In this document: positions 50,245-58,923 of the stretch, piece by piece | Layout of the letters: every line of letters begins with the position of its first letter | How positions within the stretch are numbered: position 1 is the first letter of the stretch | Source: Polynucleobacter sp. JS-Safj-400b-B2 | GTDB taxonomy: Bacteria; Pseudomonadota; Gammaproteobacteria; Burkholderiales; Burkholderiaceae | DNA: 64,000 bases | Direction of reading: 5' to 3' | NCBI RefSeq assembly: GCF_018881975.1 | Contig: NZ_JACVPJ010000001.1 | Coordinates: 248,001-312,000, forward strand | Notes under the pieces: generated by a model | Seen by the model: only the letters and a program-made list of their open reading frames with translations | Told to the model about the DNA's origin: nothing | The model's database searches: none | Position numbers and translations under genes: made by a program

Positions 50245-51006
50245 TTAAACCTCTACTGGCGGATGCGTTTTCTCATAGCGCTCCGCCGTTCTTCTAAAGA
50301 GGTAGAGCAAGAAGCAAGCAGCCAAGCCCAAACTCAAGCTATTGCCAGCCCAAAAGCCATTGGCGCCTTGTAAGAATGCAGGTGTATTACCCAATACATT
50401 AAAGCCCATTAGGTAGCCACCACCAAGGCCTACGCCCCAGAGTGAGCCGGCATAAATTACCATAGGTAAAAACGCAATACGATAGGCCCGCAGAATAAAT
50501 GCTGCGGTAACTTGAAGAGCATCAAATACTTGATAGAAGGCTATAAATAAGAAGAGGGGAACAGAGAACACCTTCACCTCTGCTGGTGGATCGTATAAGT
50601 CTAGCAACTGAATTCTAAATATCCAGACGGCAATACCGATGCTGATACAAAGCGTAGTGGTAAACAAGACGGATGACCAACCAATCTCTTCGGCACGCTC
50701 AGGTTTATTGGCGCCAATCGATTGGGATACCAGTGTCATCGTTGCGATGGAAAGTGATAGTGGCACCATATAAATGACGGTCCCCATATTGGCCACAATT
50801 TGATGTCCAGCTAATGCGGTAGTTCCAAGACGAGCAATAAACAAAGACATAAAAGTGAAAGAAGTCACTTCAATCAAATAGCTAAAGCCAATCGGAGCAC
50901 CTAGTTTGAGCAATGTCCAAATGCGATGCCAATCCGGCAGGCTAAAGCGGGCAAAGATCTTAAATGGTCTGTAAAAGCGATCAAATAAAACAAATCCAAG
51001 AGTCAT
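50245..51006 (-). CDS. MATE efflux transporter, C-terminal half (second of two split frames)
   Basis: This 253-residue frame carries the second half of a MATE transporter with about six helices: LLKLGAPIGFSYLIEVTSFT, ANMGTVIYMVPLSLSIATMT and LFLFIAFYQVFDALQVTAAF. It starts at ATG 51006, overlapping by four bases (ATGA) the stop of the first half. Joined, the two make 463 residues, the usual MATE size. They may be separately translated subunits or the result of a one-base change. See the finding on this split. Confidence 0.75.
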   Translation of the reverse strand: MTLGFVLFDRFYRPFKIFARFSLPDWHRIWTLLKLGAPIGFSYLIEVTSFTFMSLFIARLGTTALAGHQIVANMGTVIYMVPLSLSIATMTLVSQSIGANKPERAEEIGWSSVLFTTTLCISIGIAVWIFRIQLLDLYDPPAEVKVFSVPLFLFIAFYQVFDALQVTAAFILRAYRIAFLPMVIYAGSLWGVGLGGGYLMGFNVLGNTPAFLQGANGFWAGNSLSLGLAACFLLYLFRRTAERYEKTHPPVEV

Positions 51007-51635
51007 GAGTAGCCAGACCAGTTAATGATGACGGTAGCCACAGCGCATCCTGGGCCGCCCATGCCCTCAATTCCTAAGCCACCATAAATGAATAGCAGAT
51101 TTAACGGTAGCTTTAGGGCAAGACCAATGATTTGAATCACTGTAATTACCGTAGGGCGCGAGACAGCGTTATGTAGCGCCATCAATACGCGCATTGCCAT
51201 GCTAGCTGGCAGGCCGATTGCTAAGATATTGAGATATAGCTTCGCTTTGCCTTCGATAGCATCATTCACTTGTGAGATGGCTAGCAAGTGATCAGCGTTA
51301 AGTAAAACAAAACAGCCCAACACGGTCAGCCCTAAAGCAAGCCAGGTTGCTTGTCGAACTTCTTCACCAATTTCTCCAAAGCGCTTGGCGCCAAAGAGTT
51401 GACCGGCGATTGGTGCGAGAGCTGAGATGACTCCAGTTAAGCCAACGTAAATGCTAATGAAGATGGCTGAAGCCATGGCAAGCGCAGCAAGATCATCAGC
51501 CGAATAACGTGCAGTCATAGCAGTATCTAGTACACCAAAAGCAATGACAGCAAGCTGACCAACCAATAAAGGGCCGGCTAGTTTTAGTAAGGAGGGAATA
51601 TCCTCGCGTAGACGCGCTAATTTAAAGTGCAGCAC
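51003..51635 (-). CDS. MATE efflux transporter, N-terminal half (first of two split frames)
   Basis: This 210-residue frame begins HFKLARLREDIPSLLKLAGP and has the first six helices of a MATE protein: GVLDTAMTARYSADDLAALA, VISALAPIAGQLFGAKRFGE (the conserved GQ region) and AIGLPASMAMRVLMALHNAV. It stops at TGA after NWSGYS, mid-way through the fold. The usual MATE would continue into the C-terminal half at this point. It starts 3 bases after the glycosyltransferase stop on the same strand. Confidence 0.75.
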   Translation of the reverse strand: MLHFKLARLREDIPSLLKLAGPLLVGQLAVIAFGVLDTAMTARYSADDLAALAMASAIFISIYVGLTGVISALAPIAGQLFGAKRFGEIGEEVRQATWLALGLTVLGCFVLLNADHLLAISQVNDAIEGKAKLYLNILAIGLPASMAMRVLMALHNAVSRPTVITVIQIIGLALKLPLNLLFIYGGLGIEGMGGPGCAVATVIINWSGYS

Positions 51636-51638
51636 GAT

Positions 51639-53357
51639 TTATTCTGGGATGACTTCGTAAAGTCGCAGGCGCTCATCACGGTCAGCTGCGCGACGGTCTT
51701 CCCATAGTAGGGTGAGTTTTTTATTGTTTAGTTGTGCGTATGTTTTTGCTTCTGATTGGCTGTGGGTCAGCATCCATGGGCAATTAGGATCATCGCGAAA
51801 ATTGAGTTTAGAGAAGTATTCAAAAGAGGCTAGTTGTGCAAAACCGAGGTTGCTGGTATTAATACAGCCGCCACCTGACGGAACCACTTGAGCCAAACGT
51901 GCAGAAACTTGACGATAGGTTTTGGCAAAGTTAATGGTTGGTAACCACAGAGTCATCAGTAGAACCCACATCAATGTGGTGCCTGACGCTGAGATGATGA
52001 GACAGCGCCAAATTTCCTTAGGGGCGTGCGAAGTTCTCCAGCGTACTACCGCCAACCATATGCCAGTAATTGCGAGAGCAATTACAAATGCTAATGCATT
52101 AAATTGACTTTCGAATCCTGGTAGCAAACGTGCAATATTGGCTGCAGTAGTCTCTGGATAGCCTGTCACCTTTGCTAACCAAACAATCCAAATAGCCAAG
52201 GCAATCAGCGTAAAGCTGAACATCGCAAACCAATCAATAAAGCTAATCACGCTGCGCTTTAGAACTGGTAAGCTAAATGCGGCAATGATAGAAAGACTTG
52301 GAATCAAGATCATCAAGTCATGTTCATTCGCCTCTAAGCGGAACAGTACATAAATGAAGCTGCCAATAAATAGACTTAATGGGATGGCTAGATGTGGAGC
52401 GCGCCATGCGCCCGCTTCCTTAACGCGACCCCAATGGGCTAGTGAAACAATCGCGAGAGGCCAGACTGGCCAAGCATATGCCCAAAAGTTCACGCTTAAG
52501 AAACTTAGTGATTCGATTGATGGGGTGGTGCGCATTTCTGGCATATTGCGCCAGCCTTCTTCAGCAATGTGTCGCCACTGCACAGGTAGATCGGATAGAT
52601 ACCAAATAAGAGGCCAAATCGCAAAACCAATTAAACCTAGAACAGTGCTTGTCAGTGTCCAACGAAAGCGTAACTTGGCATTGCTAGCGATCACGGCAAT
52701 GATGGTGGAGGTCACGACGATTAAGCTGAGTGTGAGATTAGAGGATAGCGCTACGATAGCGATGCCAAGACCAGTCCATAAGCCGCCTTGCCAAGGTTTA
52801 TCCAAGCCGCGAACAGTGCCGTACAGGACGATACTGATACCCATTAGCTGCGCCATCATGGGAGTGGTTTCATGGGCACGCTGTGCAAGACCCACGCATG
52901 CCAAAAAGATCAGTAGCGCACCATCAGCTAGGGTCATGCCGTAACTCTTTAGGTCGGGCTGACCGCCAACAGCTAATGCCATTGGCTGAACTTCACGACG
53001 ACGTCCTAATAAATAGGTTGCGTACCAAATTGCCAGTGCGGCAGCGAAGAAGCAAATAGCCGCATATAAACGCGCAGCATTAGCAGCCCCAATAAATGGG
53101 CCAAACCATTTAATCAATGTGGCACCCATCCAATATGGCAGGGGCGTACCAAGTGAGATGTCGCGGCCAGCTAGGTGCGGAACAATCCAGTCAATCGAGT
53201 TACCGCGAAAGAGGGCCCACATGCCACCAAAGCCAATCGCATCTTCGTTCTTCCAGGGGTCGCGAAAGAAGAGGCCAGCAAAACCATAAATCAAGGTCAA
53301 CGCAAAAATAACAATGCGCGGAATGGATTTAGTGGCGGCGGCAGTAAGTTTGACCAT
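51639..53357 (-). CDS. membrane glycosyltransferase (ArnT/PMT-like)
   Basis: ATG 53357 is preferred over the frame's earlier TTG, which lies in the rpmE2 terminator. The 572-residue protein has about 12 membrane helices with an N-terminal loop FFRDPWKNEDAIGFGG resembling the Asp/Glu motif of the PMT/ArnT glycosyltransferases, and a periplasmic C-terminal region (SARLAQVVPSGGGCINTSNL). Such enzymes transfer sugars from polyprenyl-phosphate donors to lipid or protein. The acceptor is unknown. It is followed at once by the split MATE gene. Confidence 0.75.
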   Translation of the reverse strand: MVKLTAAATKSIPRIVIFALTLIYGFAGLFFRDPWKNEDAIGFGGMWALFRGNSIDWIVPHLAGRDISLGTPLPYWMGATLIKWFGPFIGAANAARLYAAICFFAAALAIWYATYLLGRRREVQPMALAVGGQPDLKSYGMTLADGALLIFLACVGLAQRAHETTPMMAQLMGISIVLYGTVRGLDKPWQGGLWTGLGIAIVALSSNLTLSLIVVTSTIIAVIASNAKLRFRWTLTSTVLGLIGFAIWPLIWYLSDLPVQWRHIAEEGWRNMPEMRTTPSIESLSFLSVNFWAYAWPVWPLAIVSLAHWGRVKEAGAWRAPHLAIPLSLFIGSFIYVLFRLEANEHDLMILIPSLSIIAAFSLPVLKRSVISFIDWFAMFSFTLIALAIWIVWLAKVTGYPETTAANIARLLPGFESQFNALAFVIALAITGIWLAVVRWRTSHAPKEIWRCLIISASGTTLMWVLLMTLWLPTINFAKTYRQVSARLAQVVPSGGGCINTSNLGFAQLASFEYFSKLNFRDDPNCPWMLTHSQSEAKTYAQLNNKKLTLLWEDRRAADRDERLRLYEVIPE

Positions 53358-53369
53358 GGGTGAAGTTAA

Positions 53370-53397
53370 AAATAAAAAAGGCAGCAAACGCTGCCTT
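53370..53397 (-). terminator. rho-independent terminator of rpmE2
   Basis: On the minus strand, AAGGCAGC and GCTGCCTT (plus 53390-53397 and 53378-53385) form an 8-bp stem with a 4-base loop, followed by TTTTTATTTTTAAC. It ends rpmE2 just before the glycosyltransferase start. Confidence 0.9.
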
Positions 53398-53446
53398 GAT
53401 TATCTCGCAGAGCAGGTATTTAACATACCCCGCGAATAGAGGTGGG

Positions 53447-53794
53447 TTAAGCCTTCTTCTTAGCTGGCTTTTCAGCAGCTTTAGCTTCTGCAGCAGCAGC
53501 TTTTTTCTCAGCTGTTTTAGCAGCGCCGTCACCGGTAGCTTTAGCAACAGCTTTAGTGCCGAATTTCTGACGGAATTTCTCAACACGACCAGCGGTATCC
53601 ATAATTTTCTGGGTACCAGTGTAGAAAGGGTGTGATTCAGATGAAGTCTCGATCTTGGCTAATGGATATTCATTGCCATCTTCCCACTTGATTTTCTCTT
53701 TAGTGGACATAGTGGAGCGAGTCTTGAAGCTGAAGTTATTGGAAACGTCTACAAAGACGATTTCGCGATATTCGGGGTGAATGCCAGGTTTCAT
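53447..53794 (-). CDS. rpmE2: 50S ribosomal protein L31 type B with a long Ala/Lys tail
   Basis: The core [40 protein letters not shown] and [19 protein letters not shown] is L31 type B, which lacks the zinc-binding cysteines of type A and supports ribosomes when zinc is low. After the conserved core of about 85 residues a tail of about 30 residues is almost only Ala, Lys and Glu ([20 protein letters not shown]). The tail may bind rRNA or be disordered. Confidence 0.93.
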   Translation of the reverse strand: MKPGIHPEYREIVFVDVSNNFSFKTRSTMSTKEKIKWEDGNEYPLAKIETSSESHPFYTGTQKIMDTAGRVEKFRQKFGTKAVAKATGDGAAKTAEKKAAAAEAKAAEKPAKKKA

Positions 53795-53928
53795 GTTGAG
53801 TCCTATGAGCGGGTAGCCGTTTTAGCCAAATTGACTGAAATACTTTCCCAGGTTTTAAAAGCAGCCACAGATGTAGCAAAAGCGAAATTATGCCATGAAA
53901 TCAACAGCAAAGCGCTGTTTAGGTGTGC

Positions 53929-53949
53929 AAAAGGGGCTAAAAAGCCCCC
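53929..53949 (-). terminator. rho-independent terminator of the rho gene
   Basis: On the minus strand, GGGGCT and AGCCCC pair (plus 53933-53938 and 53943-53948) around a 4-base loop, followed by TTTTGCAC. It lies 46 bases after the rho stop. The remainder of the spacer (53795-53928) shows no gene; it must hold the rpmE2 promoter, and a small hairpin AACAGC/GCTGTT occurs at 53903-53919. Confidence 0.7.
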
Positions 53950-53994
53950 ATTTGCAGTAAATCCCTATTTAGATACCCTTTAAGGGCGGCTAAA

Positions 53995-55257
53995 TTAGCC
54001 TCCGCGACGCATTAAGTCGAAGAATTCACCATTGTTTTTGGTGGATTTGAGCTTATCTACGATGAAGTTCATCGCCTCGATATCGTCCATATCTGCCAGC
54101 AATTTACGCAATACCCAGATCTTCTGGAGATTCTCAGCTTTAACCAAGAGCTCTTCACGGCGGGTACCAGACTTATTGAGGTTAATAGATGGGTAAACAC
54201 GACGTTCAGCTAAGCGACGCTCTAGGTGAACTTCCATATTGCCAGTGCCTTTGAACTCTTCATAGATGAGGTCATCCATACGGCTACCGGTTTCAATCAA
54301 TGCAGTAGCGATGATGGTTAATGAACCACCTTCTTCAATATTACGAGCAGCACCGAAGAAACGTTTTGGACGCTGCAATGCATTGGCATCCACACCACCA
54401 GAGAGTACTTTGCCTGATGAAGGAACAACTGTGTTGTATGCGCGAGCAAGGCGAGTAATCGAGTCAAGCAAGATGATCACATCTTTACCCATTTCAACTA
54501 AGCGTTTGGCTTTTTCAATCACCATCTCAGCAACTTGAACGTGACGCACTGCTGGCTCATCAAAGGTAGAGGCAACCACTTCACCGCGAACGGAACGTTG
54601 CATCTCAGTTACTTCTTCAGGACGCTCGTCAACGAGCAGTACGATCAAAATCGCTTCAGGATTATTGGCTGCAATTGCATGAGCAATGTGCTGCATCATC
54701 ACGGTCTTACCAGATTTTGGTGAAGCTACGATCAAGCCGCGTTGGCCGTAACCAATCGGGGAGATCATGTCGATGATGCGGCCAGTAAGGTTCTCTTCGG
54801 CCTTGATATCACGCTCTAAGCTGATTACACGATTTGGGTGTAACGGCGTTAAGTTCTCGAACATGATGCGGTTCTTAAGAGCTTCTGGCGTTAAACCGTT
54901 GATCTTGTCTACTTTGACCAATGCAAAGTAACGCTCGCCATCTTTAGGGGTACGTACTTCACCTTCAACGCTATCACCGGTATGTAAGTTAAAGCGACGG
55001 ATCTGCGCAGGAGAAATATAAATATCGTCAGGGGAAGCCATGTAAGAGGCCTCAGGAGAGCGCAAGAAACCAAAGCCGTCAGGCAATACTTCCAAAGTGC
55101 CATCGCCGAAAACAGTTTCACCAGCCTTCGCACGTTTTTTCAGAATGGCAAACATCAATTCTTGTTTGCGCATCCGTTGAGTGTTTTCAATCTCCAAGCT
55201 AGCCGCCATTTCGAGCAGGGCGGATACGTGGAGGACTTTGAGTTCAGTTAATTGCAT
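53995..55257 (-). CDS. rho: transcription termination factor Rho
   Basis: This 420-residue hexameric RNA helicase has its N-terminal RNA-binding region ([17 protein letters not shown], then RNP-like [17 protein letters not shown]), Walker [13 protein letters not shown] near residues 178-189, [15 protein letters not shown], Walker [17 protein letters not shown], and the Q-loop [20 protein letters not shown]. It ends transcription by pulling RNA out of the polymerase. A long leader precedes it, common for autoregulated rho. Sequence and length are standard. Confidence 0.97.
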   Translation of the reverse strand: MQLTELKVLHVSALLEMAASLEIENTQRMRKQELMFAILKKRAKAGETVFGDGTLEVLPDGFGFLRSPEASYMASPDDIYISPAQIRRFNLHTGDSVEGEVRTPKDGERYFALVKVDKINGLTPEALKNRIMFENLTPLHPNRVISLERDIKAEENLTGRIIDMISPIGYGQRGLIVASPKSGKTVMMQHIAHAIAANNPEAILIVLLVDERPEEVTEMQRSVRGEVVASTFDEPAVRHVQVAEMVIEKAKRLVEMGKDVIILLDSITRLARAYNTVVPSSGKVLSGGVDANALQRPKRFFGAARNIEEGGSLTIIATALIETGSRMDDLIYEEFKGTGNMEVHLERRLAERRVYPSINLNKSGTRREELLVKAENLQKIWVLRKLLADMDDIEAMNFIVDKLKSTKNNGEFFDLMRRGG

Positions 55258-55465
55258 GTGGTTCTCGGGTGTTGATAAATATAAATTTGAATGGGGATTG
55301 TGTTTTGGGGTATCGCTGCGCTGATTTAGATCAAGCAGATATGGGAAAACAGAATTTTGGAATTTGCTAAAAGAAGGGGGATGTAAATTGCTGAAAATCG
55401 GGGCACTGATTAGTGCGTTTGGGTAATACTACACCAAAAAAGGGGTGTGACAAGCGTTTAAAGCG
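55258..55465 (-). promoter_or_regulatory. rho leader / promoter region
   Basis: The 208-base spacer between the trxA terminator and rho holds no open gene. It must include the rho promoter and 5' leader. In many bacteria the rho leader mediates Rho-dependent autoregulation. I could not assign a -10/-35 pair or a specific structure with confidence. Confidence 0.4.
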
Positions 55466-55498
55466 GTAAAAACCACAGGCTCAGCTGGTGAACCTGTG
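55466..55498 (-). terminator. rho-independent terminator of trxA
   Basis: On the minus strand, CACAGG and CCTGTG (plus 55493-55498 and 55474-55479) form the base of a hairpin with a 13-base apical part, followed by GGTTTTTACC. It lies 12 bases after the trxA stop. Confidence 0.75.
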
Positions 55499-55510
55499 AT
55501 CTGAGACTAT

Positions 55511-55837
55511 TTACAGATGACTATCAATAAATGCAGTCAACTGGGATTTGGCCAAAGCGCCTACTTTTTGAGCAGCCACGGTGCCATTTTTGAAGAGGAT
55601 CAAGGTAGGAATGCCGCGAATATTGAACTGGGCAGGAACGCCTTGGTTCTCATCTACGTTCATTTTTGCGATCTGGATCTTGTCTCCATACTCCCCAGCG
55701 AGATCTTCCAGGATCGGACCAATCATTTTGCAAGGACCGCACCACTCAGCCCAGAAATCGAGCAGAACAGGTTTATCGGACTTGAGGACGTCTTGTTCGA
55801 AAGAGGCGTCAGTTACATATTTAATGCCGGCACTCAT
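55511..55837 (-). CDS. trxA: thioredoxin
   Basis: This 108-residue thioredoxin has the active site [15 protein letters not shown] (Cys33, Cys36), [20 protein letters not shown] and the cis-Pro loop [12 protein letters not shown]. It is the general cytoplasmic disulphide reductant. The order trxA-rho is conserved in many proteobacteria. The ATG at 55837 has GGAATTTTC upstream. Confidence 0.97.
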   Translation of the reverse strand: MSAGIKYVTDASFEQDVLKSDKPVLLDFWAEWCGPCKMIGPILEDLAGEYGDKIQIAKMNVDENQGVPAQFNIRGIPTLILFKNGTVAAQKVGALAKSQLTAFIDSHL

Positions 55838-55947
55838 GAAAATTCCTTATTTAGACTTATTTAGTGAGTTATTTAATTATGTCGTTACAACGCTTATATT
55901 AGCAATAAGCGGAACGTTCTGCTCAAAATAGATAAATTACCCAATTA

Positions 55948-58923
55948 ATGCCCCAGCCGTTCCCCATTCTTTCTGACCAAAAGCAGCCACAGGCTTGGGC
56001 AATTACGCCCAATAGCCAAGCGCTTACCCAATTGGCTAAAGGTATTTGGGATTGTGCAGTGCAAACCAATCAGCGTCCTTTAGTAGTGCTAAGCACAGCG
56101 GGACCACTCATTGGGGTGAGAGCAGCTCTTGAACTAAACCGTCCAAAAGATCTTGCCAACACCATCGCATTCTTACCTCAAGTTATCAGTTTTACGGATT
56201 GGCTGGAAGCTGCACCAGGCGCATGGAAGTTTCCGAAGAAGCAAAGTGATTTGGAAAGATGGTTAGGTGTCTATGCCACGTTGCGTAAACATAAAGGTTT
56301 GCAGGTATGGTTTAAGGCGGAGACTGAGTCTGGCGCATGGGGTTTGGCCCAAGCGATTGTGAAGGCGTGTGACACCTTATCAACCGCAGTGAGTCCACAG
56401 CTGCAAAAACAGATTCATGAATTCATTCAACACAATGAAAACCAAGCAAGCAATCTTGGTGAGCTTTGCCTTAGTGAGGCACAAGCATTATTAGATAGCA
56501 CGGTTGCTAAAGTCTACTCAGGAATGGCTCGCAAGGTAGTTGATCAAGAGACTAAGGTCTTACTCGAGTTTTGGCGCTATACCGCAAGCATGAGTGATCC
56601 AGCCTTTCGTAATCAGTTTGCAATAGCCGCTCATCTCGATGCAAGTAAGAGTGCAAATCCAGCAAGGCCATTGATGTGGGTGGAGACGGCTGATCCAACA
56701 CCAATAGACCAAGAAATCATTGGTGCACTGCTGAATGAGTATGCCCAGTACGCACCAGTAATAGAGGTAAAGATGGATTGGCATGACGTAGGATTATGGC
56801 CTGAGTCTATTGGGGCTGAAGACCGTGAACAAGCAAGCACTCAAGCATTAGAAAATATAAAATGCGCTCAAAGTAAAGGCTGGCGACTTATTGCCGCAAA
56901 ACGTTTTGAAGAATTAGCCTGGGCTGCTGCTAAAACAATTGAGCAACATCTCATTGACGGTAAAACCAATTTGGCACTAGTTGCGCAAGATCGTTTGGTG
57001 GCAAGAAGGGCGCGTGCACTACTTTCACGCTTGGGACCGTCACTCAATATCCGTGATGAAACCGGTTGGAAGTTATCTACTACGCGTGCCGCTGCCGCGC
57101 TCAATAGTTGGTTGGAGCTTATTAAGGCACCCAAGGATGGTCCGAGCGCGAAGACCTTGCTCGAGTTTTTGCAAAACCCATTTTTAGATCTTGGCGAGAT
57201 TCTGAATCGAGATGCAGAAGCCTGCGTTGGACTGATTGCAGAGCTCGAAGATATTTTGGTTGGCAGCAAAGCAGAATCTGGCTGGAAAACCTTTCATCTA
57301 GCCATTGAGGGCGCGCAAGCGAATGCGGCAAAAACCTCTGGCGTGATGCCAAGCGCAGCATTATTTGAGTTATTGCAGTTTGCTCGAGAGCGTCATCATG
57401 AGTGGCTGACTCTTAAGGTTGATTGCAATACGGCCTATCAGCTGTTGCAGGCTAATCTCCAAGCGACTGGCATGGATCAGAGTCTTGAAAAAGACTCGGC
57501 AGGCAAGCAATTGCTAGAGGTGCTAAAGACATTTGATTTGAGTAAGACGCAATACCAACAAACCTCTATTCGTTTGAGTGAGTGGCTTAGTTTGCTGAAA
57601 ACAGTTATTGAAGGCGCGAGCTATCAAGAGGCTGGTAAAGAGGTCAAAGCCACACTGAGCATTTTGCCTTTAAGCTCAACACGTATGCGTGACTTTGAAG
57701 CGGTGGTTGTTGTAGGTTGCGATGAGCAGCAGTTGCCAGCTTATTCAGAGCCACCATTATTTTTCTCAGATGCGCTCAACCAGTTATTGAAGACCTCTAC
57801 GATAGCGATGCAGTTTGTGCAGCAGGCTAGAGATCTTTCGCAATTGCTAGTGTCATGTCCCAGTGTTGATTTGCTCTGGCAAAGCAAAAGCAATAATGGA
57901 GAACCACTCAGACCATCGGCATGGATACAGCGTTTGCAAAATCTAGTTAAGTGGGAAGCCATTCCAGCTCAATTGAAAAAACGTGCTTTTGAACCGATGC
58001 CCATGGAGATGGCGGTTGCGCATTTTGAAGAAGATCTGCCGATGCCGCCATCAATGAGCCCTAGTGCCTATAAGGCTCTGCGAGATTGCCCATATCGTTA
58101 CTACGTGCGCAGTCTATTAGGCTTACGCAAGAACAAAGAGTTTGATGAAGGCTTTGATGCCTCGTTAGCGGGGCAAACCTTACACAAACTGCTGAAGCGT
58201 TTCTATCAAGCACTTAAAACTCACGAACATACCAATCCGTCAATTAAGGACGATGCAAATCAGAGACGCGCCTGGATGGAGAAAAACTTAAGCATGTATT
58301 CAGAGCAAGAGTTTGCCGCTTTGATTGAGGGTGACGCTAGAGTTATGGGCGCATTAAGGGATTGGCAAAAACAAATTCCCAGTTTTGTAGAGTGGCAATT
58401 GCAACGTGAGCTAGTAGGTTGGCAATACTATGATGGTGAGATAAAAGTTGGCTTTAATCTGCCATTTAAGGATGCCGATGGCAATCTAAAAATGATTCGT
58501 ATTGAAGGTTTTGCTGATCGCTATGATGTCAATATGGATAACAGCAAGATTGCTTCAGTGATTGATTACAAAAATCAACGCTTTGAGAGAGTCAAAGTAA
58601 GGGCGGAACATATCTTGGATGATCCTCAGCTCTTGATCTATGCCAGGGCTGCCAATGAAGGCCAGGAAAGCCATAAGTTAACGGGGCATCAAGTTACGCA
58701 AGCTGAATGGGTGGCCTTAAAGGCCGACATCTCTAAGGGCGAGCAAAAGGCTGCACGCAGCCAAGAGGTAGCCAATATGCCAGCAATAATGCGGCAGTTC
58801 AACCAGCAAATAACAGAAGATGTAGAGCAACTCTGGGCTAAAAAGCCAATGCAAGCATTTGCACCTGAAGGAGTCTGCCAATACTGCGAAGCAAGAGGTA
58901 TTTGCAGGAAGGGGATTTGGTGA
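55948..58923 (+). CDS. addB: AddB-like PD-(D/E)XK nuclease subunit
   Basis: This 991-residue protein has a degenerate N-terminal helicase-like region (no Walker A) and a C-terminal nuclease domain. MSPSAYKALRDCPYRYYVRS near residue 710 gives the first cysteine, EGFADRYDVN and ASVIDYKNQ give the catalytic Asp and Lys, and VCQYCEARGICRKG at the end supplies three cysteines, together forming the AddB-type 4Fe-4S cluster. With AddA it processes double-strand breaks and loads RecA. Its stop TGA overlaps the GTG start of the addA-like gene. Confidence 0.85.
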   Translation: MPQPFPILSDQKQPQAWAITPNSQALTQLAKGIWDCAVQTNQRPLVVLSTAGPLIGVRAALELNRPKDLANTIAFLPQVISFTDWLEAAPGAWKFPKKQSDLERWLGVYATLRKHKGLQVWFKAETESGAWGLAQAIVKACDTLSTAVSPQLQKQIHEFIQHNENQASNLGELCLSEAQALLDSTVAKVYSGMARKVVDQETKVLLEFWRYTASMSDPAFRNQFAIAAHLDASKSANPARPLMWVETADPTPIDQEIIGALLNEYAQYAPVIEVKMDWHDVGLWPESIGAEDREQASTQALENIKCAQSKGWRLIAAKRFEELAWAAAKTIEQHLIDGKTNLALVAQDRLVARRARALLSRLGPSLNIRDETGWKLSTTRAAAALNSWLELIKAPKDGPSAKTLLEFLQNPFLDLGEILNRDAEACVGLIAELEDILVGSKAESGWKTFHLAIEGAQANAAKTSGVMPSAALFELLQFARERHHEWLTLKVDCNTAYQLLQANLQATGMDQSLEKDSAGKQLLEVLKTFDLSKTQYQQTSIRLSEWLSLLKTVIEGASYQEAGKEVKATLSILPLSSTRMRDFEAVVVVGCDEQQLPAYSEPPLFFSDALNQLLKTSTIAMQFVQQARDLSQLLVSCPSVDLLWQSKSNNGEPLRPSAWIQRLQNLVKWEAIPAQLKKRAFEPMPMEMAVAHFEEDLPMPPSMSPSAYKALRDCPYRYYVRSLLGLRKNKEFDEGFDASLAGQTLHKLLKRFYQALKTHEHTNPSIKDDANQRRAWMEKNLSMYSEQEFAALIEGDARVMGALRDWQKQIPSFVEWQLQRELVGWQYYDGEIKVGFNLPFKDADGNLKMIRIEGFADRYDVNMDNSKIASVIDYKNQRFERVKVRAEHILDDPQLLIYARAANEGQESHKLTGHQVTQAEWVALKADISKGEQKAARSQEVANMPAIMRQFNQQITEDVEQLWAKKPMQAFAPEGVCQYCEARGICRKGIW

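Noticed and set aside
52354..52944. Open frame of 196 codons on the plus strand inside the glycosyltransferase gene
   Set aside because: It is antisense to a well-supported membrane protein, has no ribosome site and has a composition typical of a shadow frame.
55517..55931. Two plus-strand frames over trxA
   Set aside because: They are antisense to thioredoxin, with no recognisable domain.
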